From assembly GCF_011378855.1 (NCBI RefSeq), contig NZ_WTLB01000003.1, positions 1-64,000 of the forward strand: DNA of 64,000 nt, in the 5' to 3' direction. Positions within the stretch are counted from its first letter, which is position 1. Each line of letters begins with the position of its first letter. A program made the translations under genes and the position numbers. Below, piece by piece: positions 47,722 to 58,295 of the stretch. Origin of the DNA: Pseudoalteromonas sp. Z1A8 (GTDB lineage: Bacteria; Pseudomonadota; Gammaproteobacteria; Enterobacterales; Alteromonadaceae). Under the pieces are notes generated by a model, which saw only the letters and a program-made list of their open reading frames with translations, was not told the DNA's origin and ran no database searches.

Positions 47722-50367
47722 TTAAACTGGATTTGCTCGGCTTCTAAGCTTTTGAAACAACCAACTTAGCCCAACCAACGAAAGCCCTAAACCAATAAAC
47801 GAGAGTGCTTTAAGTAACCCCTCTAAATTAGCCATATCTATTAAAAACACTTTAACAATAACTGCAGCCAGTAAACCTAAGCCTACTTTTTGTATTAATA
47901 ACTGATTTTTAAGGTGACCAAAAATAACAGTACCGGCCCCTAGTATTAACCAAATAACCGAGTAGCTATAAAGCTCAGCGTTGCTTGCGCCTTTTGATAA
48001 GTAAATGTAAGGCCCTTGCCAGTACTGGCGAATAAAGCTGTTTATTGCCAATAATACAAAGCCACCCGCTACAGCTAATATAAATGGCGTCGCTTTTGCA
48101 TTTATTGGTTTTATAAGTTTGGCTAGCCAAAGTGTTAGCCCTGCTGGCACTAACCATAATAGTAATAACCAGTTAAATATTGGCAGCTCACCTATGTAAA
48201 GTGATTCAAATAATGGGTTATCGTCAAGCAAGGTTTTAATAGCAAAAAGCCCTGCTAATCCTGCAAGTGCAAAGCCCGCCACTTGGTATAACTTAGCTAA
48301 AGTACCGGCAAGTTTTGATCTGTGTAAATACACACACCCTAATGCAAGCCAGTTACAGGTAAGGAGTATTTGTTCGTAAAAGTTAAGTGAATCAAATTGC
48401 GGATAATGCCCTACTAACTGATAACTTGTTTCGGTTGTAATAAAAAGTGCTAAACAATGCAGTGCAGCGCCCTCTAACCATACTTTTAATTGTGATGCTT
48501 TAAAGCACCTAGCGGCGGCAAAAAATAACGCAATACATAACGGGTAAACCACTATGCTCCAATGCAAACCAAATACCGTAAGTGCATCGTAACTTGGCGT
48601 CCAAGGTGAAAACGTAAGGCGCAGTAATAACGCGGCAACTAATGCTTTAATAGGCCAATGCGGCATAGGCACGTTATAGCGTTTTATAAGTACGCTTATA
48701 AGTAATACTTGTACAGCAAGTGCAATGGTTAGGCCGCTGTCACTTAGTAGCATGGTAATTGCTAACGTAATATTGGCATTAGCGCCTACCCAATAAGTAA
48801 AACGCTGAAAAAGCGTTGTATTATGCTGCGCGAGCTTTATTAAAATAGCCGCCACTACAAACAGTACAACAGCCCAAAGTGGATATGCAGTACTTAACGC
48901 AGAATTAGGAATAAGCGAATATAAAGTCGCTATCATTACAAATGCGCTAAACGCCCCCGTAACATGAAATGCCAAACGCTTAATCTGTTTTTTACCATAA
49001 TAAAGCCCTAAAGCAGTAAGTAACAATCCGAGTAATAAACCCAAACCGTATTCATTTTTGAATATAAAAAGCGCGTCATCAAATAAGTTTGGCGACAAAT
49101 GCGTGTGTTCAGCACTTATAACTAATAGCGTTGCACTTGCTAATGCTACTGCTTGCCAAATATCCCAGCGACTATTTTTAAGGACTAAAAATAGTATTAG
49201 TACAATGCTTAACACGCCGATTGTTTGCCACTGCATATCAAAGTGACTTATTAGCATGGTAAATATTAAGGGCGCTATAAAGGCGAGTAGTAATGCATGA
49301 TCAGGAAGCACGTTAATTAAACGTTTTAAACTGTGCGGGCGGAGCTCTATAACATTCAATTTTAAGCCCAATCGCGGTATAGCAATTAACCCTATAATAC
49401 TAAGTAAAGCAAACGTTCCCATTAACCAAACGGTATTAGCTTTAAGTAGCGTAAAACCAACTAAATACCAGCTAATGTGCCCAGCCCATAGTAAATACCA
49501 TAGCCAAATACGCTGTACTTTATGTGCAACTAACGCAGCCGACAGGCTTACAAAGCCAACATACATTAACAACGCAAACAAATTACCACTGCCAGTGCTA
49601 ACCCATATTGGTACGCTGTAAGCGCCTATAATACCAAGCACGGCTAATAGCGGGCCTAGCCTAAGCGCCATCGCACTTGCACTAATTGCTATAATAGCTA
49701 ACGCAAAAAATGCCACGGTAGGGCTCAGCATGTCGTAATTGCTGTAAGCTAAAAGCGTTAAAGCAAAACAGGTAATAAACCCGCCACTGGCAAGCGCTGC
49801 GGGTATGTAATTATTAAAGCCTTCAAATATAATGCGTTTATGGTGCAAATAAGCTGCAGCTGCAATTAAGCCAAGTCCAAATAAGCCGCCTAAGCTCAGC
49901 CTCATTACAGGCGAGAGTAAACCCGCCTCTAGGCTATATTTAGCTAAAAATATCCCACCAAAAGCAAGTGCGATAGCGCCTATCCAGGTCATCCAGTTTT
50001 GCTCAAACCCTGCGCGTAGTTTATTAAAGAGTAATTCTATGGCTGATGCTTTAGCTGGTTTGGCTTTTTTAGGAGGCGCTGATGGCTGATTTATTACCGG
50101 TGGTGACGCGCTTTGGGACGTTAAGTTTGGCTGTGTTTTATGAGCAATTGGCTCAGACCTTGAAAGCGCTGCCTGAGCAGTAGATGCTTCACTTTGAGGC
50201 TCACTTTGCGATATCGGTTTATGTGTTTGTAAGTGTGTTACTTTGGCCCTTAAAACAGCAACTTCTTGTTTTAATCCATTTAACTGCACTAGCGCTATTA
50301 AGCCGCAAATAGCACCGGCAACTACAACCAGTATTACTATAACGGCTAACCCAACTAAATCATCCAT
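47722..50367 (-). CDS. large multi-spanning membrane protein (DUF2339)
   Basis: 881 aa. One helix at the N-terminus (about 5-28), a charged coiled-coil segment and a Ser/Pro/Gln-rich linker (about 29-115), then some 20-25 predicted helices to the C-terminus. WMTWIGAIALAFGGIFLAKY and FNNYIPAALASGGFITCFAL are DUF2339 signature regions. Function unknown in the family; the scale and topology suggest a transporter or membrane scaffold, but nothing shows it. A single-gene unit. Confidence 0.82.
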   Translation of the reverse strand: MDDLVGLAVIVILVVVAGAICGLIALVQLNGLKQEVAVLRAKVTHLQTHKPISQSEPQSEASTAQAALSRSEPIAHKTQPNLTSQSASPPVINQPSAPPKKAKPAKASAIELLFNKLRAGFEQNWMTWIGAIALAFGGIFLAKYSLEAGLLSPVMRLSLGGLFGLGLIAAAAYLHHKRIIFEGFNNYIPAALASGGFITCFALTLLAYSNYDMLSPTVAFFALAIIAISASAMALRLGPLLAVLGIIGAYSVPIWVSTGSGNLFALLMYVGFVSLSAALVAHKVQRIWLWYLLWAGHISWYLVGFTLLKANTVWLMGTFALLSIIGLIAIPRLGLKLNVIELRPHSLKRLINVLPDHALLLAFIAPLIFTMLISHFDMQWQTIGVLSIVLILFLVLKNSRWDIWQAVALASATLLVISAEHTHLSPNLFDDALFIFKNEYGLGLLLGLLLTALGLYYGKKQIKRLAFHVTGAFSAFVMIATLYSLIPNSALSTAYPLWAVVLFVVAAILIKLAQHNTTLFQRFTYWVGANANITLAITMLLSDSGLTIALAVQVLLISVLIKRYNVPMPHWPIKALVAALLLRLTFSPWTPSYDALTVFGLHWSIVVYPLCIALFFAAARCFKASQLKVWLEGAALHCLALFITTETSYQLVGHYPQFDSLNFYEQILLTCNWLALGCVYLHRSKLAGTLAKLYQVAGFALAGLAGLFAIKTLLDDNPLFESLYIGELPIFNWLLLLWLVPAGLTLWLAKLIKPINAKATPFILAVAGGFVLLAINSFIRQYWQGPYIYLSKGASNAELYSYSVIWLILGAGTVIFGHLKNQLLIQKVGLGLLAAVIVKVFLIDMANLEGLLKALSFIGLGLSLVGLSWLFQKLRSRANPV

Positions 50368-50440
50368 GGCACACTCTTATTAATTATTATGCCCTGAGTG
50401 TACCTAATTATTAATAAGTAGGTAAATTTTGTTCAATAAA

Positions 50441-50472
50441 AAAGCCTAAGCGCTTGTAGGCGTTTAGGCTTT
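50441..50472 (-). terminator. terminator after the DUF4397-type lipoprotein
   Basis: AAAGCCTAAGCGC / GCGTTTAGGCTTT, a 13-bp stem with one G-U pair, with further A on the left giving a U run. Confidence 0.87.
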
Positions 50473-50494
50473 ACACTACTTAAAATATGTAAAT

Positions 50495-51856
50495 TTATTC
50501 AATACTATCGGTAATAGTGCGCTCTAGGGTCATTTTATAACCTGAGCTTGTTGTTTCATCATGATCTAAAATCAATATGTAGTTACCCTCTTGTGTAAAG
50601 TCCATATCGCTTTGTTGAATAAGCACAATTTGCTGACCGTTATCTTCATATATAGCATAAACAGTGTAGACTTGGTTATCTACAACTTGCTCTTCTTGGT
50701 CATACTTATCTAGGCTATCAACTACGTTACTGGTGTCGTCTACCGTTTCGCCGTTAAGAGTAAAATATACATCAATATCTGAAACCGACTGCCCTGCGTA
50801 GCTTTCAATTAGGTTTACAACCGATACCGTATGACTGTAGCTACTTGGTGTTAAGTTTTCTTCAACGCTCATCATGCGTAAGCCGTTATCAACGTCGTTA
50901 TAAAAAATACCCACCGCGCTTTGCTCGCGCTCTAGCGTCATTAAAAAGTTATCAGCGAGTTTAGTACCTTCTTCGTCATACATAGCAACGCTATAACTAT
51001 TAGGCGAAAGCTCAACGTAGTCAGTATACGAGTCACTCGATACTGTATTTGTTATATTTACAGTTGTACCGCGTGTAGTCGAAAAGCTAACTGGCGAGTA
51101 GTCATCAACCGTATTTATAAAGCGTAATTGCCCTAACGCAGATTGGTGCTTAAGTTCAGTTACGTAGTTATTATCGGTTACTACATCAAGCGTAATACCA
51201 CCGTCTTCTGTTGCATAACTTGGGCGGATCATCGCTACATAACTTGCTTCATCGTATAAATAAACAGATGACGACTCATACATAACATCACTGCTACCAG
51301 CTTTAGTTATGTAAATAGTGTAATAACCTTCATCAATACTTTGCAGGTCTAACTCACCTAAATATTGAGCCGATGAAAAAAGTGTCGCGCTTTCAAATAC
51401 GCCATCATCAGTTGCTAAATAAATATCGTAGTTAGTGTCCTCCCCTGCAATATTATAAAACCCTAAGTTAAACTCACCCGTGTCGCTTGTAATAGGTACG
51501 CTAAGCTCTGTAAATGTAGGCTCATCAAAGTTACCACTCATTACTATTAATTGAGTTTTATCGCCTTTAATAGATACTTCTTGGTCGCTAATTGTTATAT
51601 AGCTGTCGTTAGCATCTAGGTATTCAAAACTTACGTCAAAAGTGCCTGTGCTGTAGTTGTGGCGAGTTGTTACATCGGCAAAATCAGCGCCTGAGCGCTC
51701 TGTTTCTTCAACAAATAAACGTGTGTATGGGCTGTTATACGAGCCATTATACATTTGAATGTAGCCTGTTGAGCTTGAACTATCATCAGAGCCACAACCC
51801 GACAAAACAGTAATTAGACTTAAGGGTAATGCAGCTTTTAAAAGGGAGTTGGTCAT
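50495..51856 (-). CDS. DUF4397-type lipoprotein
   Basis: 453 aa. Lipoprotein signal with lipobox VLSGC (C21), followed by GSDDSSSS, a flexible linker with acidic residues. The body is beta-rich and acidic, with repeated segments about 100 residues apart (YIQMYNGSYNSPYTRLFVEE; LRFINTVDDYSPVSFSTTRG) like DUF4397 repeats. No catalytic motif is seen. Probably anchored in the outer membrane. Function unknown. Confidence 0.78.
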   Translation of the reverse strand: MTNSLLKAALPLSLITVLSGCGSDDSSSSTGYIQMYNGSYNSPYTRLFVEETERSGADFADVTTRHNYSTGTFDVSFEYLDANDSYITISDQEVSIKGDKTQLIVMSGNFDEPTFTELSVPITSDTGEFNLGFYNIAGEDTNYDIYLATDDGVFESATLFSSAQYLGELDLQSIDEGYYTIYITKAGSSDVMYESSSVYLYDEASYVAMIRPSYATEDGGITLDVVTDNNYVTELKHQSALGQLRFINTVDDYSPVSFSTTRGTTVNITNTVSSDSYTDYVELSPNSYSVAMYDEEGTKLADNFLMTLEREQSAVGIFYNDVDNGLRMMSVEENLTPSSYSHTVSVVNLIESYAGQSVSDIDVYFTLNGETVDDTSNVVDSLDKYDQEEQVVDNQVYTVYAIYEDNGQQIVLIQQSDMDFTQEGNYILILDHDETTSSGYKMTLERTITDSIE

Positions 51857-52019
51857 TAAGGTTATTCCTTATTATTAATATCTCCATTATGACCCTAATA
51901 TTCTATTTTAATTTCATGATTTACAAAGCATTACCATCACTGACATTTCCTTACGAAAACGTTAAAAAGTGTAGTAAATGTGCAAACAATAAGGACGTAT
52001 TTTTATAGAATTAAAACGC

Positions 52020-52925
52020 TTACGGGGCAACTTCAAAACGATCTCGACCATTCTTTTTAGCTAAATATAAAGCTTGGTCGGCGCGTTTCATTACTTTATC
52101 TAAAGGCTCATTAGGCATTTGCATTGCAACACCTATACTCACTGTTAAGTGGCGAATATTTTGAACGTTAATAGTATGCGCAATGGTAATTAATTGCTGT
52201 GAAAAATCACAAGCTTGCAACATGTTGCTTATAGGTAAGTAGCCACCAAACTCCTCACCACCTAGGCGAGAAAATTTATTATTATGTACAAAAGCATTGT
52301 CATATTTGGTTGCTAATTCTTTAAGTACTAAATCACCGACATCGTGACCAAATTCGTCATTAATAGCTTTAAAGTGGTCTATATCGATAATTAAAATAAC
52401 GTAAGGCGAGTGCTGAGAATTTTTAGCGTGTTGATAAAAGTAGCGTCTGTTATGTACCTTGGTTAAATCGTCAGTAATTAGCTCACGTGCTAATCGGTTA
52501 TTAATGCTTTGTACAAAGCGCATCGTTTTAAATAAACCATAAGAAGTTAAAAGCATGCCGCTGGTTCTACATAAGTCTTCAAAATAAACACTTACCCAGT
52601 AAGGCTGAACAACTAACTCATCAAGCACATCAGCTGTCGTTCCAACGCTCCAAAGTAATAAACCAAAACTAGAAAAAATATATGCCTGTTTAGATAGCTC
52701 AGAACATTGAACCATCCAAAACAGAAATATAATGACAATTAAATTAATAAAATCGGTAGTAAAACCATACACATTGTTTTGTACATTTAAAGGAGGGAAA
52801 GTATCTAACGCGTAAGCTGTAAACGTAACGATATAGATCAATAAAGCTAAACTGAAAACTCTATTGATCAAAGGCATTTTATAAAAGTTAGAAAGTTTAA
52901 CGGTGAGTTTTACTGTTTCAATCAT
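52020..52925 (-). CDS. membrane-bound diguanylate cyclase
   Basis: 301 aa. Five or so N-terminal helices (about 18-150) with no recognisable ligand domain, then a GGDEF domain (about 150-298) with RLGGEEF (GGEEF at 222-226), active-type. The RxxD inhibitory site is absent before it (VHNN). Predicted to make cyclic di-GMP. Not in an operon. Confidence 0.9.
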   Translation of the reverse strand: MIETVKLTVKLSNFYKMPLINRVFSLALLIYIVTFTAYALDTFPPLNVQNNVYGFTTDFINLIVIIFLFWMVQCSELSKQAYIFSSFGLLLWSVGTTADVLDELVVQPYWVSVYFEDLCRTSGMLLTSYGLFKTMRFVQSINNRLARELITDDLTKVHNRRYFYQHAKNSQHSPYVILIIDIDHFKAINDEFGHDVGDLVLKELATKYDNAFVHNNKFSRLGGEEFGGYLPISNMLQACDFSQQLITIAHTINVQNIRHLTVSIGVAMQMPNEPLDKVMKRADQALYLAKKNGRDRFEVAP

Positions 52926-53022
52926 ATTAATTGCTAGGTTTTCAGTACTTCATTTAAAAACTATAGCACAATAATAAAAACCCTCGCGAAGATAAAACCC
53001 ACGATAACACTCAAAGTTACGC

Positions 53023-53613
53023 TTAAATTAAGGTACTAAGTCCCCATAATACCAACACTAAAATAGTGATGCCAATCATGGCTTTAGTTTTATGTTTACT
53101 AATGATTCGCTCAGCTTCATTACCTGCATAATAAACAATAATAGCTAAGCCAAAGTAACGAATAGAACGCGCAATACCTGAGGCTAATAAAAACAGCCAA
53201 ATAGAGTACTTAGTTGCACCCGCTGCAAGCATCGCTATTTGAAAAGGAATAGGCACAATGCCAAGCGTTATAACAAACCAAAAACCTTGATCTTGCATTT
53301 GCTGTTTAACGTTTTCAAATTGCTCTGGGCTCGAAAACGTATTAATGATCCAATCACCAACCGCATCAAATAAATAGTAACCCAATGCATAGCCAAAAAG
53401 TGCACCTACAATACAACCTAAAGTCGCCATTAATGCGATAAGCCATAGCTTCTCTCTACGTGCTTGCATTAGCGGAACTAAAACAGCCTCAAGCGGAATG
53501 GGCACTATAGTTGATTCTAAAAACGACGCTACGGTAATACCGCTAAGCATATGCTTAGAGTCGATAAAGTTACGTGTTTTTTCTTTTAACTTTTTTTGAA
53601 TGGCCATATGCAT
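53023..53613 (-). CDS. VTT/DedA-like membrane protein (YqaA type)
   Basis: 196 aa. Four or five helices. FLESTIVPIPLEAVLVPLM and IVPIPFQIAMLAAGATKYSI are the VTT-domain signatures of YqaA-type members of the DedA superfamily, now thought to act as lipid scramblases or transporters. The start could be MHMAIQ or the inner MAIQ (53607); both leave the same protein core. Confidence 0.85.
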   Translation of the reverse strand: MHMAIQKKLKEKTRNFIDSKHMLSGITVASFLESTIVPIPLEAVLVPLMQARREKLWLIALMATLGCIVGALFGYALGYYLFDAVGDWIINTFSSPEQFENVKQQMQDQGFWFVITLGIVPIPFQIAMLAAGATKYSIWLFLLASGIARSIRYFGLAIIVYYAGNEAERIISKHKTKAMIGITILVLVLWGLSTLI

Positions 53614-53794
53614 TCCTTATCGTGGCGAAAGTAAGTATGAACGGCTTTAATCATTACACAATCAGGTTAATACAGCCTGAAAATACTTAACTTTGTTAGT
53701 CAGCTATTTATCATTAACAAATTCGCAATACTTATAAGAATATTTTATTATGTGCCCATACAGTTAGATTCCCTATCACAGTAGTTATTAATTT

Positions 53795-55045
53795 ATGCAA
53801 AGTGCGCGTTTTATTCCTTTTAGAAAGCAAGATATTGTTGATATGTGTAGCGAAGAGCTCAATAACAACACACAAAAAACATCGTTTAAACAGTTTTGTG
53901 ATTTACTAGCCAGCCTTATTCATTACGATTACCACGCAACACTTGAGTCACTTAAAAACAACTATGCGCCGTTTGATCCCAATAGCGATACGCGATCGTT
54001 AGCCCCCGTATCGGTTGATCAAAAAGCGCAATGCCAACGTGATTTTGCTAAAGATTTTGCCAAGGTACTTAACGCCGCTAATTTTGAAGTGATCACCAAT
54101 GAGGACTTACAAGATGCATTAAACGAAGAGTCATTGTTTAAAGTGCGCCTTGAAGTTGAATTTGATGACTTTGAAGAAGTAGTTTTTTATCGCCGTGGCG
54201 AGTCGCAACTTAGTGAAACTATTACCAGCTTTTGGGGCCTTCGTAAAAAGCCGTTGCACTTTACTAATTACGATCGCGTAGCTGTATTTATTCGCTTTAA
54301 AGATAGCGCTTATTTTAAAGCTAAAAATAAAACGCCTCTGGGGTTTGAGCCAAGTTCAACCATAGTAAAGTTATTTCAAAATGTACCGAAGGCCGATCTC
54401 GAAATGCTATTTCCTAATAGCGAAGTGCGCATGCGCCCTATCGATAAGGTTATTATTGGCTCGTCTGCTTTGGTTGGCGGTGCGGTGGTGCTTATAACTA
54501 AGCTAGGCGCATCAATCGTATTATTACTTGCTCTATTTGCTTTTTGGGGTGGCTTTAGAAGTGAAGCCGTCGAAATGACTCAACAACACTTTATTACCTT
54601 TGCTATTGGCATGGGAGTATTTGGCAGCTTTATTTTTAAAGAATGGAGTAAATTTAAAAATCGTAAAATTAAATTTATGAAAGCACTTAGCGATAACCTC
54701 TACTTTAAAAACCTCGATAACAACGCAGGTGTTTTTCACACGCTTATAGACGCCGCCGAAGAAGAAGACATAAAAGAAGCCTTACTTGCTTATACTTTTT
54801 TATTAAAATCAGAAAGTGGCTTAAGCGCACAAATGCTTGATGAACAAATAGAGCATTGGTTTAAAAGCAAATACCAGTGCAGTCTTGATTTTGAAATTAC
54901 TGACGCGCTTGAAAAGCTGGTGCGTATGCGTTTAGTAACGTGTAGTAACGAAATAGAGGGAGCTGACGTGTATAGCGCGCTAAATTTAGATCACGCAAAA
55001 ACTATTCTTGATGAGCGCTGGGATAATCTTTTTCAGTATAATTAA
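53795..55045 (+). CDS. DUF3754 (TMEM143-like) membrane protein
   Basis: 416 aa. Soluble N-terminal region (about 1-220; FIPFRKQDIVDMCSEEL, and the FYRRGESQLSETI segment), two membrane helices (about 228-255 and 262-282; SSALVGGAVVLITKLGASIV) and a soluble C-terminal part (about 290-416). FYRRGE and the VPKADLEMLFPNSEVRM segment are typical of the family related to eukaryotic TMEM143. Function unknown. Ends at a bidirectional terminator with the czc operon. Confidence 0.82.
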   Translation: MQSARFIPFRKQDIVDMCSEELNNNTQKTSFKQFCDLLASLIHYDYHATLESLKNNYAPFDPNSDTRSLAPVSVDQKAQCQRDFAKDFAKVLNAANFEVITNEDLQDALNEESLFKVRLEVEFDDFEEVVFYRRGESQLSETITSFWGLRKKPLHFTNYDRVAVFIRFKDSAYFKAKNKTPLGFEPSSTIVKLFQNVPKADLEMLFPNSEVRMRPIDKVIIGSSALVGGAVVLITKLGASIVLLLALFAFWGGFRSEAVEMTQQHFITFAIGMGVFGSFIFKEWSKFKNRKIKFMKALSDNLYFKNLDNNAGVFHTLIDAAEEEDIKEALLAYTFLLKSESGLSAQMLDEQIEHWFKSKYQCSLDFEITDALEKLVRMRLVTCSNEIEGADVYSALNLDHAKTILDERWDNLFQYN

Positions 55046-55075
55046 TGTAGTTTTTTGCTAAATAATACCCAAATA

Positions 55076-55105
55076 AAAAAGCAGCTGTAACTACAGCTGC
55101 TTTTT
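55076..55105. terminator. bidirectional terminator
   Basis: GCAGCTGTA / TACAGCTGC (55081-55089 and 55092-55100) flanked by A5 and T5, between convergent genes. Confidence 0.92.
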
Positions 55106-55140
55106 ACGTTTTAATTATCTGTTTTAGCTAAGCAAAATTG

Positions 55141-58100
55141 TTAAATTAACTCAGCCTCTTTTTGCTTATTAAACTTTGCATGCACCAGCTTATAAAGTGC
55201 AGGTAATATTAATAGCGTAAGTAAAGTTGATGAAATAATCCCGCCAACCACTACTGTCGCGAGAGGTTTTTGCATTTCAGAACCCGTTCCCGAATTAAGC
55301 GCCATAGGTATAAAGCCTAAACTTGCCACCAGCGCCGTCATCAGTACTGGGCGCAAGCGCTGTAATGCACCGCTGTGAATTGCATCAAACAAACTTAAAC
55401 CATCGCTTCGTAACTGCTTTATAAACGACAGCATAACTACGCCGTTTAATACCGCGACACCACTTAGGGCAATAAAGCCGACACCCGCTGATATTGAAAG
55501 CGGCATATCGCGCAGCAATAACGCAAGCACACCACCCGTTAATGCCAGTGGCACACCACTAAATATAATCAATGAATCACGAAGCGATCCAAAGGCGCTA
55601 TACAGTAAGCCAAATATAAGCAGTAAAGTGACCGGCACAACCAACGACAATCGCTTACTTGCTGATTGTAGCTGCTCAAACGTGCCGCCGTATTCAAGCC
55701 AATAGCCACTTGGTAAGTTAAGTGATTCATTCATGCTTGCTTGCGCATCACTTACAAAGCTTGCTAAATCGCGCCCCTCTACATTGGCAGTTACCACGAC
55801 GTTGCGCTTACCACTTTCGCGGTTTATTTGATTAGGCCCTTTTTCAATGCTGATTGTCGCCACTTCGCCAAGCGGTACAAATGCAAGTTCTGGGTTACTA
55901 TCTTTAGGTAAAGCAACTGGCAAACGAGCAAGTGCTGATACATCGCTAGACCAACGCTTATCAAGGCGCACTAATAACGAAAAACGTTTATCGCCTTCGT
56001 AAATTAGTCCGGTTTGCACACCACCAACAGCGGCGGTAAGTGTCTGTTGAATATCGTTTACGCTTAAACCCAATAACGCCATGTGGTCACGCATTGGTGT
56101 TACCGAAAGTGTTGGCAATCCTTCCATTTGCTCCAAACGTACATCGGTAGCGCCTGCAATATTACGCATTAGCCCTGTGGCTTTTTCGCCAAACTCTTTA
56201 AGTACGCTTAAGTCGTCACCATAAATACGCAGTGCCACATCGGCGCGCACGCCAGCAATTAACTCGTTAAAGCGCATTTCTATTGGTTGTGTAAATTCGT
56301 AATTATTACCAGGGACATCGTTAACACGGGTACGAATTTGCTGAACCAATTCTGCTTTAGTAAGTGCTGGATTAGGCCACTCATCTTGCGGTTTGAGTAT
56401 TAAAAAAGTATCGGCAACATTAGGCGGCATAGGATCGCTTGCTACATCGGCAGTACCAATTTTTGAAAATACGTTAGCAACCTCAGGCTGATCTAATATG
56501 GCTTGCTCAAGTTCTTTTTGCATTTGCACAGATTGCTCAATACCAGTGCCGGTAATGCGCAGCGCGTGCATAGCAATATCGCCTTCATCAAGTTTCGGTA
56601 AAAATTCTGCGCCCATGTTTTTAACTTTAAAACCAAGCACCAATACTAATGCCGTGGCTATACCCACCATCAGCCACGGTAATTTAAGCGATATACCAAG
56701 TAATGGCTTATACACTTTTTTAACGCCGCGCATGACTGCGTTTTCGGTTTCATCAACTTTGCCACGTACAAATACCGCAATAGCAGCAGGAACAAACGTT
56801 ACTGCAAAAATAAGTGCGCCTACTAACGCCGCAACCACGGTAAACGCCATTGGCTGAAACATTTTGCCTTCAACGCCACTTAGTGCAAATAAAGGTAAGT
56901 AAACCAGCATAATAATAACAATGCCAAATACAGCCGGTGTAAATACTTCTTTGGTGGCTTCGGTCACTACATTTAAACGCTCGTTTAAGGTAAGTAGCCT
57001 GCCATGTTTATGCTGAGCTACACCGAGTTGGCGCAGGCAGTTTTCAACAACAATTACAGCGCCATCAACAATTAAACCAAAGTCGATTGCGCCTAGGCTC
57101 ATTAGGTTACCCGATACGCGATTACCCACCATTCCTGTAACGGCAAACAACATACTCAACGGAATAACCATTGCCGTAATAAGCGCGCCCGTTACATTAC
57201 CCAGCAGTAATAGCAAAATTACTATCACTAAAACGGCACCTTCAAATAAGTTGGTTTGCACGGTTGCTATGGTTTTATCAACAAGAGTTGTGCGGTCGTA
57301 AACCGCTTCAACAATAACGCCAGCGGGTAAGCTTTTTTGCACATCAACTAACTTATCAGCCATGGCTTTTGCCACTACGCGGCTGTTTTCGCCAATTAGC
57401 ATCATGGCGGTGCCGAGCACGGTTTCTTCGCCGTTATAAGTGGCCGCGCCGGTTCTAAGCTCTTTGCCTAAAAGCACGTTAGCCACATCTTTAATGCGTA
57501 CAGGCGCATCGTCGCGCTTAGCTATAACGGTATTGGCTATGTCTTCTAGTGTTTTAAGCTGCCCAGGCGAGCGTACTAAATATTGCCCGTCAAAGCGCTC
57601 AATATAGCCTGCGCCTCGGTTACTGTTATTAACCTCAAGTGCACTAATTACATCGCTAATAGTAAGCTTATAGGCAATGAGTTTTTCGGGCACTGGCGCT
57701 ACTTGGTATTGGCGCTCAAAACCACCTTGGCTGTTTATTTCGGTAACGCCTTTTACTTTTAAAAGCTGCGGGCGAATAACCCAATCTTGTAAAGTACGTA
57801 AGTCTTCGGCGTTGTAGGCGGTGCCATCTTCTTTTAACGCATTAGGCGTGGCGTGCACACTATAAGTAAATATTTCGCCTAAACCACTGGCAATAGGACC
57901 CAAGTTTGGCTCTACGTTATTAGGTAAGTCGGAGCGAATACTTTGAATGCGCTCACCAATTTGCTGACGCGCCCAATAAATATCGGTGCCTTCATTAAAA
58001 ATAACCGTTACTTGCGAAAGCCCATAACGCGAAAGCGAACGGGTATAATCAAGCTTAGGTATGCCCGCCATGGCGGTTTCTACCAAATAGGTAATGCGTT

Positions 58101-58287
58101 GCTCTACCTCTAATGGCGTAAAACCCTGCGCTTTGGTATTAATTTGCACTTGTACGTTAGTTATATCGGGTACTGCGTCTACTGCTAAATTTTGAATGTT
58201 GTATACACCAAATCCAGCAAATAAAAATGTAAGCGCAAGCACCAGCATGCGGCGTTTAACCGCAAAAGAAACTATCCAATTAATCAT
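55141..58287 (-). CDS. czcA: CzcA-type heavy-metal efflux RND permease
   Basis: 1048 aa, 12 helices with two large periplasmic loops. The proton-relay segment DFGLIVDGAVIVVEN matches HME-RND proteins of the zinc/cobalt/nickel (CzcA) branch; CusA copper/silver pumps have DVGAMVDAAIVMIEN-like sequence instead. The N-terminal IVSFAVKRRMLVLALTFLFA and PDITNVQVQINTKAQGFTPL are also typical. Last gene of the czcCBA-type operon; 8 bp after czcB. The exact metal is not shown by sequence. Confidence 0.93.
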   Translation of the reverse strand: MINWIVSFAVKRRMLVLALTFLFAGFGVYNIQNLAVDAVPDITNVQVQINTKAQGFTPLEVEQRITYLVETAMAGIPKLDYTRSLSRYGLSQVTVIFNEGTDIYWARQQIGERIQSIRSDLPNNVEPNLGPIASGLGEIFTYSVHATPNALKEDGTAYNAEDLRTLQDWVIRPQLLKVKGVTEINSQGGFERQYQVAPVPEKLIAYKLTISDVISALEVNNSNRGAGYIERFDGQYLVRSPGQLKTLEDIANTVIAKRDDAPVRIKDVANVLLGKELRTGAATYNGEETVLGTAMMLIGENSRVVAKAMADKLVDVQKSLPAGVIVEAVYDRTTLVDKTIATVQTNLFEGAVLVIVILLLLLGNVTGALITAMVIPLSMLFAVTGMVGNRVSGNLMSLGAIDFGLIVDGAVIVVENCLRQLGVAQHKHGRLLTLNERLNVVTEATKEVFTPAVFGIVIIMLVYLPLFALSGVEGKMFQPMAFTVVAALVGALIFAVTFVPAAIAVFVRGKVDETENAVMRGVKKVYKPLLGISLKLPWLMVGIATALVLVLGFKVKNMGAEFLPKLDEGDIAMHALRITGTGIEQSVQMQKELEQAILDQPEVANVFSKIGTADVASDPMPPNVADTFLILKPQDEWPNPALTKAELVQQIRTRVNDVPGNNYEFTQPIEMRFNELIAGVRADVALRIYGDDLSVLKEFGEKATGLMRNIAGATDVRLEQMEGLPTLSVTPMRDHMALLGLSVNDIQQTLTAAVGGVQTGLIYEGDKRFSLLVRLDKRWSSDVSALARLPVALPKDSNPELAFVPLGEVATISIEKGPNQINRESGKRNVVVTANVEGRDLASFVSDAQASMNESLNLPSGYWLEYGGTFEQLQSASKRLSLVVPVTLLLIFGLLYSAFGSLRDSLIIFSGVPLALTGGVLALLLRDMPLSISAGVGFIALSGVAVLNGVVMLSFIKQLRSDGLSLFDAIHSGALQRLRPVLMTALVASLGFIPMALNSGTGSEMQKPLATVVVGGIISSTLLTLLILPALYKLVHAKFNKQKEAELI

Positions 58288-58295
58288 GGTGCCTC

